DNA of 64,000 bases, taken from NCBI GenBank assembly GCA_958367245.1, contig CATXEA010000012.1:1-64000 (forward strand), read 5' to 3'. The position numbers and the translations under genes are program-made. Shown here piece after piece: positions 53,593 through 62,369 of this stretch. A model generated the notes under the pieces. It saw only the letters and a list, made by a program, of their open reading frames with translations. It did no database searches and was not told the origin of the DNA. The stretch comes from an uncultured Blautia sp. Lineage in GTDB: Bacteria > Bacillota > Clostridia > Lachnospirales > Lachnospiraceae. Position 1 is the first letter of the stretch. Every line of letters begins with the position of its first letter.

Positions 53593-54402
53593 ATGGATCA
53601 GAAAAAAAATCATATGATAAATAACAAAAAACTGATCGCCTATCTGACGAAAAATGACTTTAAAACCAGGTTTGCAGGCTCTTATTTCGGGATTGTCTGG
53701 GGCTTTATCCAGCCCCTTGTAACAATCCTTCTTTACTGGTTTGTTTTTCAGCTTGCGCTGAAGCCCGGACCGATGACAAACACGGACGTACCTTTTGTCC
53801 TCTGGCTGATGGCAGGGCTTGTACCCTGGTTCTTTTTCTCAGAAGCAGTGATCAACGGAACCAATTGTTTCCTTGAATATAATTATCTGGTAAAAAAAGT
53901 AATGTTTGATATCAAGATTCTGCCTCTTGTAAAGGTATTATCTTCTTTATATGTACATGTCTTTTTTGCGGGAATTCTGGCTGTGGCCTATCTTATCAGC
54001 GGAAATTTCCCGGGAATTACTTTTATCCAGATATTTTATTATTCCTTTGCTATGGTGATGCTGTGTCTGGCAATTGTCTATTTTACAGCTTCTGTGACTG
54101 TATTTTTTAAAGATACCACTCAGCTTGTGGGAATCGCTATGCAGGTGGGAGTATGGATGACGCCTATTATGTGGAATTTTCAGGATATGGCATCCAGAGT
54201 ACCTCCAGTCATTCAGGGAATTCTGAAATTAAATCCCATGTTTTATATTGTACAGGGATATCGTGATGCAATGGTTGACAAAATATGGGTCTGGGAACGG
54301 GGCGGACTTACCTTGTATTTCTGGTGCTTTGTGCTGGCTCTTCTTTTTATCAGCAGCAGAGTTTACAAAAAACTGAAACCACAGTTCTCAGATGTACTAT
54401 AA
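53593..54402 (+). CDS. Polysaccharide ABC exporter, permease (Wzm/TagG-like)
   Basis: This 269-residue ABC-2 permease has six helices. It shows the family pattern of an N-terminal amphipathic segment (LIAYLTKNDFKTRFAGSYFGIVWGFIQPL) followed by the membrane domain with NPMFYIVQGYRD near the end. Homologues export O-antigen, teichoic acid or rhamnan chains as lipid-linked polymers. The ATPase gene follows by 24 bases. Confidence 0.93.
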   Translation: MDQKKNHMINNKKLIAYLTKNDFKTRFAGSYFGIVWGFIQPLVTILLYWFVFQLALKPGPMTNTDVPFVLWLMAGLVPWFFFSEAVINGTNCFLEYNYLVKKVMFDIKILPLVKVLSSLYVHVFFAGILAVAYLISGNFPGITFIQIFYYSFAMVMLCLAIVYFTASVTVFFKDTTQLVGIAMQVGVWMTPIMWNFQDMASRVPPVIQGILKLNPMFYIVQGYRDAMVDKIWVWERGGLTLYFWCFVLALLFISSRVYKKLKPQFSDVL

Positions 54403-54426
54403 ACAGTCTGAATGGAGTATAAACGA

Positions 54427-55731
54427 ATGAAAGAAACAGCGATTAAGGTCTCAAATGTTTCCAAGGTTTACCGTCTTTACGATAAACCTTCTCTGAGACT
54501 GAAAGAAGCGTTCAGTATAAGAAAAAAATCCTATCACAAAGATTTCCACGCCTTAAATGATGTATCCTTTGAGGTAAAGAAAGGCGAGATGCTTGGTATC
54601 ATCGGAAAGAACGGAGCGGGCAAATCCACTCTCTTAAAAATCATTACAGGAGTTCTGACGCCCTCCTCCGGACAGGTGGAAATTAACGGAAAAATCTCCG
54701 CTCTTCTGGAGCTTGGCGCAGGCTTTAATCCGGAATATAACGGAATCCAGAATGCCTATCTCTCCGGTACGATGATGGGATTTACAGAAGAGGAGATGGA
54801 TGCGAAACTGGATGGAATCCTGAAATTTGCAGACATCGGGGATTTTGTGAAGCAGCCGGTAAAAACCTATTCCAGCGGTATGTTTGCCCGTCTTGCTTTC
54901 GCGGTTGCCATCAGTGTGGAACCGGATATCCTGATTATTGACGAGGCATTATCTGTAGGAGATGTCTTTTTTCAGGCGAAATGCTATAAAAGAATGGAAG
55001 AGCTGAAGAACAGCGGAAAGACAGTTCTTTTTGTAACCCACGATATGGGAAGTGTGATGAAATACTGCGAGCGCTGTATTATCATCAATAATGGAGGGCT
55101 GTATGCGCAGGGACCGACGAAGCCGATGATCGATCTTTACAAGAAGGTTCTTGTGGGACAGGCTCCGGATGCAGCAGTTCTTGACGAGCACATGATGGAG
55201 GAGATTACCTCATCTGAAATTAAGGAAGGTGTAAGCGCAGACGTCTGGCAGGATTCCATGCTCATTAACCCTAACCATGAAGATTATGGGGACGGAAGGG
55301 CGAATATTGTTTCCTTCGGAATTTTTGATGACAAGGGAAATATCACGAATACTATTTATAAAATGTCAGAGTTTACCATCAGGATGAGAGTGAAATTTGC
55401 CCAGCGCATCGAAAATCCAATCTTTGCCTTTGCGATTAAGGACCTGAAAGGAAATGAACTTACAGGAACTAACACCATCATTGAGAAGGTGGATACCGGA
55501 TATGTGGAGGCAGGAGAAACCGTTGAAGTGGCTTTTACCCAGAAAATGATCCTTCAGGGAGGGCAGCAGCTTATTTCTCTTGGCTGTACCGGATTCGAGA
55601 ACGATGAGCTGGTTGTTTATCACAGACTTTATGATATCTGCTGTCTTCAGGTGATTTCAGACAAGACAACAGTAGGATACTGCGATATGGATTCTAAAGT
55701 GAAGTATACAAGGAGCGTTACAAATGGCTAA
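54427..55731 (+). CDS. Polysaccharide ABC exporter, ATPase with C-terminal Wzt domain
   Basis: This 434-residue protein has an ATPase part (about residues 1-245; Walker A GKNGAGKST, signature YSSGMFARLAFA, Walker B ILIIDEALSVGD). A C-terminal beta-sandwich of about 170 residues resembles the Wzt carbohydrate-binding domain. In O9a-type systems this domain recognises the capped non-reducing end of the glycan, so only terminated chains are exported. The start at 54427 follows ATGGAG by 8 bases; the ATG at 54412 lacks a ribosome binding site. Its end overlaps the next glycosyltransferase gene by 8 bases. Confidence 0.93.
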   Translation: MKETAIKVSNVSKVYRLYDKPSLRLKEAFSIRKKSYHKDFHALNDVSFEVKKGEMLGIIGKNGAGKSTLLKIITGVLTPSSGQVEINGKISALLELGAGFNPEYNGIQNAYLSGTMMGFTEEEMDAKLDGILKFADIGDFVKQPVKTYSSGMFARLAFAVAISVEPDILIIDEALSVGDVFFQAKCYKRMEELKNSGKTVLFVTHDMGSVMKYCERCIIINNGGLYAQGPTKPMIDLYKKVLVGQAPDAAVLDEHMMEEITSSEIKEGVSADVWQDSMLINPNHEDYGDGRANIVSFGIFDDKGNITNTIYKMSEFTIRMRVKFAQRIENPIFAFAIKDLKGNELTGTNTIIEKVDTGYVEAGETVEVAFTQKMILQGGQQLISLGCTGFENDELVVYHRLYDICCLQVISDKTTVGYCDMDSKVKYTRSVTNG

Positions 55732-57535
55732 ATTAAAGAAACTGGCGGCTATGGCAGGGCTGTGTATCAGAGAGCCTGAAACCCTGTTAAAAGGTGTGAA
55801 ATATCTGAAAAATCACGGCGCTGCAGGATTTATGGAGAATTTAAGGGGCAGGGCGGAATATGAGACTAATCCGGATGTGTTCAGTTATCTTGTTGGTCTG
55901 GAAAAAAAAGGACCTTTTGACGGCGAGATAAAATTTTCTATTATTATGCCGGTTTATAATGTGGAAGTAAAATGGCTGGAAAAAGCTATTCAGTCTGTGC
56001 AGAACCAGAATTATGTGAATTGGGAGCTGTGTATCGCAGACGACTGTTCCACGAAAGAGGAGACAAGGGAATATTTAAAAAAGATAGACGATCCGAAAAT
56101 CCATATTAAGATGATGGAAAAAAACGGCGGTATTTCTGAGGCGACCAATGCGGCTGCAGAAATGGCAGACGGAGACTATCTGGTGCTTATGGATAATGAC
56201 GATGAATTGTCCTTTTTTGCCCTCTACGGTTTCTACAAGAACATTATGAGGACAAAGGCGGATATTATCTACAGCGATCAGGATATTATTGACGAAAACG
56301 GAAACCACAGAGAACCGCTGTTTAAGCCTGACTGGTCTCCGGATTTGATGAGAAGTCAGATGTATGTGGGACATCTTCTGGGATTTCGAAGAAGCCTTTT
56401 CGAGGAGGTTGGCGGTTTCCGAAGCAAATTCAACGGAAGTCAGGATTACGACCTTTTCTTACGCATGAGTGAAAAGACAGATAATATCCAGCACGTGGCG
56501 AAAATCTGTTATTCATGGAGAGCGCTTCCAAGCTCTACAGCAGCAAATCCGGACTCCAAACCTTATGCACAGACTGCGGGGCTGATGGCAGTTTCCGAGC
56601 ATCTGGAGCGCACCTTTGGTAAGGGAAAAGCCGAAGCCTTTGAGACAGAGGATTTATTTGTCTATGATGTGAGATATAAGCTGGAAGAGAAACCGCTGGT
56701 ATCTGTTATCATGCCTACAAAGGATGCTGTAAATTATCTCCGCGAAGTAATTGACAGCATTGAGGAGAAGACAGAGTATCCGAATTACGAAGTCCTGATT
56801 TTGGATAACAATTCAGAGAAAGAAGAAACCTTCCGTTATTTCGAGGAAGTTACAGAGAAATACAGCAATGTTCGCGTAGTGAAGGCAGAGCTTCCGTTTA
56901 ACTGGTCTTTACTGAATAATTTCGGTATGAAACAGGCAAAAGGCGATGTTTTTATTTTTATGAACAACGATATGAAAGTAATTTCTCCTCAGTGGATGAC
57001 CCGTCTTACAGAAAAAGCGCTCCGCCCGGACTGCGGTGTAGTAGGAGGGCTTCTCTTATATGAGGACGGAACAATCCAGCATGCAGGCGTTGTCTGCGGA
57101 ATGGGCGGCTGGGCAGAGCATGTATTTAAGGGTATGAAGCCTGTGCATTACGGCTCACCTTTCCTGTCTCCTATGGTTACCAGAAATGTAACTGCAGTGA
57201 CAGGTGCGTGTATGGCGATTTCAAGAAAGACAATCGAAGAAATCGGAACATTCAATGAAAACTTTATTGTCTGCGGCAGCGATATTGAAATCTGCATCAG
57301 AGCCTTACAGTCGGGAAAGGTCAATATTTATGACCCTCATGTGAAGCTCTATCATTATGAATCCAAGAGCCGTGACCCGAAAGACATTCCGGAGGTTGAT
57401 TTCACCCTTTCCCATGAGATGTATATGGCGTACAATCGTCTGAAAGATCCGTACTATAACGATAATCTTGACTATATGAGCAGCGTTCCGAAAGTATTAG
57501 TAAAAAAACAGGACGCAGGCAGGAGGAGAAAATGA
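55724..57535 (+). CDS. Double-domain GT2 glycosyltransferase
   Basis: This 603-residue protein has two GT-A, family 2 domains. The first (about residues 70-290) starts FSIIMPVYNVEVKWLEKAI and contains the metal-binding LVLMDNDDEL; the second (about 325-590) starts PLVSVIMPTKDAVNYL with FIFMNNDMKVIS. Two active sites on one chain are typical of enzymes that build an alternating disaccharide of rhamnan-type polymers. The N-terminal KGVKYLKNHGAAGFMENLR segment resembles that of the truncated glycosyltransferase at 63735. It overlaps the following gene by 4 bases. Confidence 0.92.
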   Translation: MAKLKKLAAMAGLCIREPETLLKGVKYLKNHGAAGFMENLRGRAEYETNPDVFSYLVGLEKKGPFDGEIKFSIIMPVYNVEVKWLEKAIQSVQNQNYVNWELCIADDCSTKEETREYLKKIDDPKIHIKMMEKNGGISEATNAAAEMADGDYLVLMDNDDELSFFALYGFYKNIMRTKADIIYSDQDIIDENGNHREPLFKPDWSPDLMRSQMYVGHLLGFRRSLFEEVGGFRSKFNGSQDYDLFLRMSEKTDNIQHVAKICYSWRALPSSTAANPDSKPYAQTAGLMAVSEHLERTFGKGKAEAFETEDLFVYDVRYKLEEKPLVSVIMPTKDAVNYLREVIDSIEEKTEYPNYEVLILDNNSEKEETFRYFEEVTEKYSNVRVVKAELPFNWSLLNNFGMKQAKGDVFIFMNNDMKVISPQWMTRLTEKALRPDCGVVGGLLLYEDGTIQHAGVVCGMGGWAEHVFKGMKPVHYGSPFLSPMVTRNVTAVTGACMAISRKTIEEIGTFNENFIVCGSDIEICIRALQSGKVNIYDPHVKLYHYESKSRDPKDIPEVDFTLSHEMYMAYNRLKDPYYNDNLDYMSSVPKVLVKKQDAGRRRK

Positions 57536-58767
57536 AAAATTTAGTAAAAGGAGTGATTCGCAAAGCTGCCCATGTGGCTATCGAAAAGACCACTCCAATG
57601 GATACGAATATTGCGGAGATTACTCCCTATACTTTCCGTAAGATGGATTTCCCTGAAAAAAGAATCAACCTTCTTGTTCCGTCCATTAATCCGGAGCACG
57701 TGTTCGGCGGTATTTCCACAGCTCTGAAATTTTTCGGGGAGCTGGGAGAAAAGACAGGTTTTGCCATGCGCATGATTCTGGTGGATGCTGCGCCCTCCGA
57801 GGAGGCGAAGAAGAATTTCAGCGGAGAGTACATCTTTGTGGACATGGCGGAGGATTCTCTGGAAAGAAAGCAGATTGTAGCGTACAGCGACCGCGCAGGC
57901 AAAAGCATTCCTGTTTCCGTAAACGATATTTTTATGTTTACGGGCTGGTGGACTGCACACTGTGCGCAGGAAGCTTATGAGGAATTTGAAGAAAAAGAAG
58001 GAATTGTTCCGAATATTTTTATCAATCTTATTCAGGATTTTGAGCCGGGATTTTATCCATGGTCATCCAGATATCTGCTTGCAGAAGCTACCTATAAGAA
58101 CCGTTATCCCCAGATTGGAGTGTTCAATACAGGGCTTCTCCATGATTATTTCAAAAATAACGGCTTCTCCTTTGCTCACGAATTTGTCTTTGAGCCTGTG
58201 CTCAATGCAAGTCTGAAAGCGCAGCTTCCGAAAGAAGGGGAGACTGTAGAGAAAAAGAAACAGATTCTCCTTTACGGCAGACCGGGAACTGAGAGAAATG
58301 CATTTAACCTGATTGTGGCTATCCTGAAAAAGTGGGTGACAATGCAGGAAAATGCAGGCGAATGGACGATTCTTTCCGCAGGGGAGCAGCATGAGCCTGT
58401 AGAACTTGGAAACGGAATGGCAATCCGCTCTGTAGGCAAGCTTACTCTGGAGGAGTATGCGCGAACCCTGAGAGAATCCTATGCAGGAATTTCCCTGATG
58501 GCGTCCCCTCATCCAAGCTATCCGCCTCTGGAAATGTCTGTTTTTGATATAAAGGTCATGACAAATACCTTTGCAAATAAGGATTTGAAAGATTTCAACG
58601 AGAACATTATCTCAATGGATAATATCAGCCCGGTCAATATGGCGAGACGGCTGAAAGAAATCTGTGATGGATATACAGCTACAGTACAGCACAGAGAGTC
58701 CAATCCGAAATATCTGGAAAATACAGAGCTGTTTTCCTTTATTGATGAGATTAAGACTTTGCTGTAG
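57532..58767 (+). CDS. WsaF-like rhamnosyltransferase
   Basis: This 411-residue GT-B type glycosyltransferase resembles WsaF of the Geobacillus S-layer glycan cluster. An N-terminal domain (RINLLVPSINPEHVFGGISTALKFF) is followed by a nucleotide-sugar-binding half containing KKQILLYGRPGTERNAFNLI and GISLMASPHPSYPPLEMSVF. The family adds beta-1,2/alpha-linked rhamnose to a lipid-linked acceptor. Together with rfbC this suggests that rhamnose is a main backbone sugar. It overlaps the GT2 gene by 4 bases. Confidence 0.85.
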   Translation: MKNLVKGVIRKAAHVAIEKTTPMDTNIAEITPYTFRKMDFPEKRINLLVPSINPEHVFGGISTALKFFGELGEKTGFAMRMILVDAAPSEEAKKNFSGEYIFVDMAEDSLERKQIVAYSDRAGKSIPVSVNDIFMFTGWWTAHCAQEAYEEFEEKEGIVPNIFINLIQDFEPGFYPWSSRYLLAEATYKNRYPQIGVFNTGLLHDYFKNNGFSFAHEFVFEPVLNASLKAQLPKEGETVEKKKQILLYGRPGTERNAFNLIVAILKKWVTMQENAGEWTILSAGEQHEPVELGNGMAIRSVGKLTLEEYARTLRESYAGISLMASPHPSYPPLEMSVFDIKVMTNTFANKDLKDFNENIISMDNISPVNMARRLKEICDGYTATVQHRESNPKYLENTELFSFIDEIKTLL

Positions 58768-58776
58768 GAGGTTTAT

Positions 58777-59688
58777 GTGGAAGAGAGAATTGGAAATGTA
58801 GTTCTGGACTATACATTTTATAAAGGAACAGACCAGTACAGCGATGGAGACATAGAGGATGTGCTTCTTTCTCTGATTCAGAAAGAGCCGGATGTAGATG
58901 AAATTATCCGAAAGGACAGAAGATGGCCGGTGCTGTATCATTTTTCACCGATCAGGCAGAACATTGTGGAATGGTATCCGTTCAAAAAAGGTGCTTCTGT
59001 TCTGGAAATCGGCGCAGGCTGCGGAGCTATCACAGGTGGTCTGTCTAAAAAAGCGAAATCTGTCACCTGTGTAGATTTGTCACGCCGCCGTTCCCTTATC
59101 AATGCGACAAGAAATCAGAAATGTGATAATGTGCGTATTATGGTGGGAAATTTCAATGATATTGTACTGGAAGAAAAATTTGATTATATCACTCTCATTG
59201 GTGTGATGGAATATGCTGCGTACTATACAGAAGGAACAGACCCTTTCCGGGGATTTCTGGAAAATATTGCGAAGCTTCTCAAGCCTGACGGAAAGGTTCT
59301 GATTGCCATTGAGAATAAATTTGGAATGAAATATTGGGCAGGATGCAGAGAAGACCATACAGGAGGCTTCTTTGACGGTCTGGAAGGATATCATCAGACA
59401 GACAGTAAGGTGAGAACCTTCGGAAAAGAGGAACTGAAGGAAATTCTGAACTCTGCAGGCTATGGGGAAACACAATTTTATTATCCTTTCCCTGATTATA
59501 AGTTTCCGCAGCAGATTTTTTCAGATGATTATCTGCCGTCTCCGGAAGACCTGGTGTGTTCTCTTGAATCCTACGACGCAGACCGCCTGCGTCTGTTTGA
59601 CGAGACTTCTGTATTCAAAAATGTGGTAAATGCAGGTAAGTTTGACTTTTTTGCAAACTCATATTTCATTGAAGCAGGCAGAAAGTAG
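58777..59688 (+). CDS. Class I SAM-dependent methyltransferase of the glycan cluster
   Basis: This 303-residue enzyme has the SAM-binding motif VLEIGAGCGAIT near residue 72, the acidic loop VTCVDLSRRR and the post-core motif LLKPDGKVLIAIENKFGMKYWAGC. The latter is typical of methyltransferases encoded in rhamnan and S-layer glycan clusters. The likely role is methylation of a sugar at the chain end. The GTG at 58777 is in frame, 5 bases after AGGAGG; an ATG 2 bases earlier is in a wrong frame. The kinase-like gene follows after 10 bases. Confidence 0.88.
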   Translation: MEERIGNVVLDYTFYKGTDQYSDGDIEDVLLSLIQKEPDVDEIIRKDRRWPVLYHFSPIRQNIVEWYPFKKGASVLEIGAGCGAITGGLSKKAKSVTCVDLSRRRSLINATRNQKCDNVRIMVGNFNDIVLEEKFDYITLIGVMEYAAYYTEGTDPFRGFLENIAKLLKPDGKVLIAIENKFGMKYWAGCREDHTGGFFDGLEGYHQTDSKVRTFGKEELKEILNSAGYGETQFYYPFPDYKFPQQIFSDDYLPSPEDLVCSLESYDADRLRLFDETSVFKNVVNAGKFDFFANSYFIEAGRK

Positions 59689-59698
59689 AGGTGCCAAA

Positions 59699-60967
59699 TT
59701 GAAAAAAATCTTTTCGAAATTTACAAGAGAGAGGGAGCAGCGTTTTCAGATTGAGACTTCCATTTATCTGGAGAACGGAGAGAAGTTTGCGCACAAGCGT
59801 CCTCTTACAGAAGCTGCAGCGCCTCATGTAGCTGCTTTATATGAGAATTATAAATATTTCTGTGGAAAAGGCGTGAAGCTTTATACAGAATGTGAGCTTT
59901 TCGAAGATGGAGTACGTTTTCCGTTTGTGAAGGGAGTGACGTATTACACGCAGATTCTGGAAGCAGTTGAAGCCGGAGACAGAATCCGCTTTGACAGCCT
60001 TCTTGAAACGTATAAGGCTCTGGTGGAGGAAAGCTGCGGCACGGAGTTTGCAGAGTTTGAGAGTTCTGAAGAATTTGAAGCAGTCTTTGGAGAAATTCCG
60101 GAACTGAATGGAAAGAAATCCTGCAGAAAACTGGATATTGACCTGACGCTGGATAATCTGATTCTTCTTCCGGATGGAGAAAACCGCATTATTGATTATG
60201 AGTGGATGTTTGATTTTCTGATTCCGGTGGAATTTGTTTACTACAGGGCTGTTCTTGCGCTTTATGTGCGAAACGGCGCTGGTATGAATGCTTTTTGCAG
60301 CGAATCAGAATTGTTCGAAAAGTTTGGCATTGGAGCAAAGGAGCAGGATATCTACAGCCGTATGAATGAAGCTTTTAACGCTTATACTTCCGGCGGAGAA
60401 CGTGCGCTTGTAAAGACGCTGAAAAAATATGAAAAAAAGGCATACGTGCTTTCTGAGTGGGTGAAGCAGTCCTGCGGTGTTGTGCAGGTTTATGTCAGCA
60501 GAGATGCATCTTTTCGAAATTCCAGATGTCTGGATTTCGAGGTTGGAGAAAATGTGGACCTGCGCGTGGGTCTGAAGGAATTTGCAGACACACATGTGAT
60601 TCGCCTCGACCCTTTGAATGTGCCGGGAACGATTCATCATTTCTGTATCACTTATACGGAGAATGGGAAAGAAATGGAACTTCAGGCATCAAATCTCCGT
60701 CACAATGCCATGATGGTCAGCAACGGAAGTTATGTTTTCACAGGGGAAGACCCTCAGATTATCTGGGATATTCCTCAAGAATTGAAGCCGGAAGAAATTC
60801 ATATTACTTATTCTATCGGTGCGCAGGAGGATGGAATGAAGCTTATGAAGGCTCAGGTGGAGGAACTGAGAGAAAGAGAGAGAAAGCTTTCCTACATTGA
60901 GAGCACCAAAGCCTACCGAATGTTCCTTGAGAAAAAGGTTAATACAGTATTTGGAGGAGAAAATTGA
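59699..60967 (+). CDS. Kinase-like protein with C-terminal coiled coil, WbdD-like
   Basis: This 422-residue protein is not a standard glycosyltransferase. Residues 20-200 show a small-molecule/sugar kinase pattern of the aminoglycoside phosphotransferase type: a lysine in KFAHKRPL (K33), a catalytic-loop pattern D148-x4-N153 in LDIDLTLDNLIL, and a metal-binding IIDYEW (D166). Then comes a beta-rich domain (about 275-385, including VIRLDPLNVPG) and a C-terminal charged coiled coil (about 395-422). The order of methyltransferase, kinase and coiled coil matches the single-chain WbdD terminator of E. coli O9a. The start is a TTG at 59699 after GAGGTG; upstream in-frame sequence overlaps the methyltransferase gene. 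Confidence 0.7.
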   Translation: MKKIFSKFTREREQRFQIETSIYLENGEKFAHKRPLTEAAAPHVAALYENYKYFCGKGVKLYTECELFEDGVRFPFVKGVTYYTQILEAVEAGDRIRFDSLLETYKALVEESCGTEFAEFESSEEFEAVFGEIPELNGKKSCRKLDIDLTLDNLILLPDGENRIIDYEWMFDFLIPVEFVYYRAVLALYVRNGAGMNAFCSESELFEKFGIGAKEQDIYSRMNEAFNAYTSGGERALVKTLKKYEKKAYVLSEWVKQSCGVVQVYVSRDASFRNSRCLDFEVGENVDLRVGLKEFADTHVIRLDPLNVPGTIHHFCITYTENGKEMELQASNLRHNAMMVSNGSYVFTGEDPQIIWDIPQELKPEEIHITYSIGAQEDGMKLMKAQVEELRERERKLSYIESTKAYRMFLEKKVNTVFGGEN

Positions 60968-62307
60968 AAAAAGAACTGACAGCCTGGATGAAAAGGCGAA
61001 AGGCGCAGCTTATTTTTACAGGAATCCTCTTCGTGCTTCTGGCGTTCTGGGCGCTTGTCATGCCCTTTGAGGCTGCGCCGGATGAGGGAATGCGATTCCA
61101 GATACCGGAATATATTGCCAGATATCACAGACTTCCTGATGGGAGAGATGAGGCGCTTCGTAATCCTCAATGGGGAATCTCCTATGGATTTGGCCCTCAG
61201 CTTACCTATATTCTGCAGGCAATTTTTATGTCTGTTATGGCGAAATTTACGCAGATGGGCGGTTCAGCCATGTTTGCTGCCCGAATGGTCAGTGTTCTGG
61301 CAGGTACGGGAACGATATGGATGAGCGTTCTGATCAGTGAAAAGCTGTTTGAAAAAAAATACAGGAAGCTGTTTGTAGCGCTGGTAAGTCTTTTACCCCA
61401 GTTTCTCTATCTTTCTACCTATATCAATAACGATGCGCTGGCTTTATTCGGAACAGCAGTAATCGTGTACATGTGGATATGCGGGAATGAGTCCGGTTGG
61501 AATATCAGAAGCTGTATCGGACTTACGGCGGGAATTGTAATTTGTACGCTTACATATTTTAATTCCTACGGTTTTATCCTGTGCAGTATCATTTTCCTTT
61601 TTGGAAGTCTTTTTATGCAAAAGAAGCCGCTGAAGGAAATTGCAGGCAAGTCTCTTTTTATTGCGGTGCTGGTTCTTCTTCTGACCTCATGGTATTTCAT
61701 CAGGAATTATTTCCTGTATGACGGAGATATCCTGGGAATGAAAATCAGTACGGAATATGCGGAAATGTACGCGATAGACAGTCTGAAACCTTCCATGCGC
61801 CAGACGCCTGCAAATACAGGAACCTCTCTGGCAAAAATGTTTTTCGGGGAATCCCAGTGGTTTGCAGTGAGCTGGAAGAGTTTTGTCGGCGTGTTCGGTC
61901 ATATGGCTGTTTATATGCGCCAGTGGCAGTATTATTTTTATGCATTTCTGTTCTGGATTGGGGCAGGAGGAATTTTTTTCAGAAAAAAGGCAGGGAGCAG
62001 GAAGAGAGAAAGCCGTCTGTTTACAGGGGTGATGGCTGCGGCAGGAGTGATACCGTTTGCGCTGTCTCTGTATAATTCCTACTATTCTGATTATCAGCCT
62101 CAGGGACGTTATCTTATGCCCATGCTGATTCCTATGATGTATTTTGTGACAAAAGGGCTTCAGAACGTGCTGGAGCATTTCATAAAACCGGAACAGACGG
62201 AGCAGGTAATCCGTATTATCACGGTAATTCTTGTGGGAATTATGATTTATGTGTATATAGGAATCTGGTTTATGACGTATAAAGACGGACTGAATCTTTT
62301 TACCTGA
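60964..62307 (+). CDS. DUF2142-like integral membrane glycosyltransferase (GT-C type)
   Basis: This 447-residue polytopic protein has about ten to eleven helices. The motif PFEAAPDEGMRFQIPEYIAR follows the first helix, corresponding to the acidic DE pair of lipid-phosphosugar-dependent GT-C enzymes, and the late motif YSDYQPQGRYLMPML is typical of DUF2142. Such proteins usually add a side-chain sugar on the outside of the membrane. The start is TTG, sharing TTGA with the stop of the kinase-like gene, 4 bases after GGAGGAG. It closes the operon with a strong terminator. Confidence 0.82.
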   Translation: MKKELTAWMKRRKAQLIFTGILFVLLAFWALVMPFEAAPDEGMRFQIPEYIARYHRLPDGRDEALRNPQWGISYGFGPQLTYILQAIFMSVMAKFTQMGGSAMFAARMVSVLAGTGTIWMSVLISEKLFEKKYRKLFVALVSLLPQFLYLSTYINNDALALFGTAVIVYMWICGNESGWNIRSCIGLTAGIVICTLTYFNSYGFILCSIIFLFGSLFMQKKPLKEIAGKSLFIAVLVLLLTSWYFIRNYFLYDGDILGMKISTEYAEMYAIDSLKPSMRQTPANTGTSLAKMFFGESQWFAVSWKSFVGVFGHMAVYMRQWQYYFYAFLFWIGAGGIFFRKKAGSRKRESRLFTGVMAAAGVIPFALSLYNSYYSDYQPQGRYLMPMLIPMMYFVTKGLQNVLEHFIKPEQTEQVIRIITVILVGIMIYVYIGIWFMTYKDGLNLFT

Positions 62308-62313
62308 CGAAAT

Positions 62314-62359
62314 AAAAAAAGGATGGAAAACCGTTTATATCGGTTTTTCATCCTTTTTT
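62314..62359. terminator. Bidirectional terminator closing the polysaccharide operon
   Basis: An A7 run with GGATGGAAAACCG pairs with CGGTTTTTCATCC and a T6 run. It serves the converging plus-strand operon and minus-strand carboxypeptidase-like gene. Confidence 0.88.
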
Positions 62360-62369
62360 GTCTGAGAAA

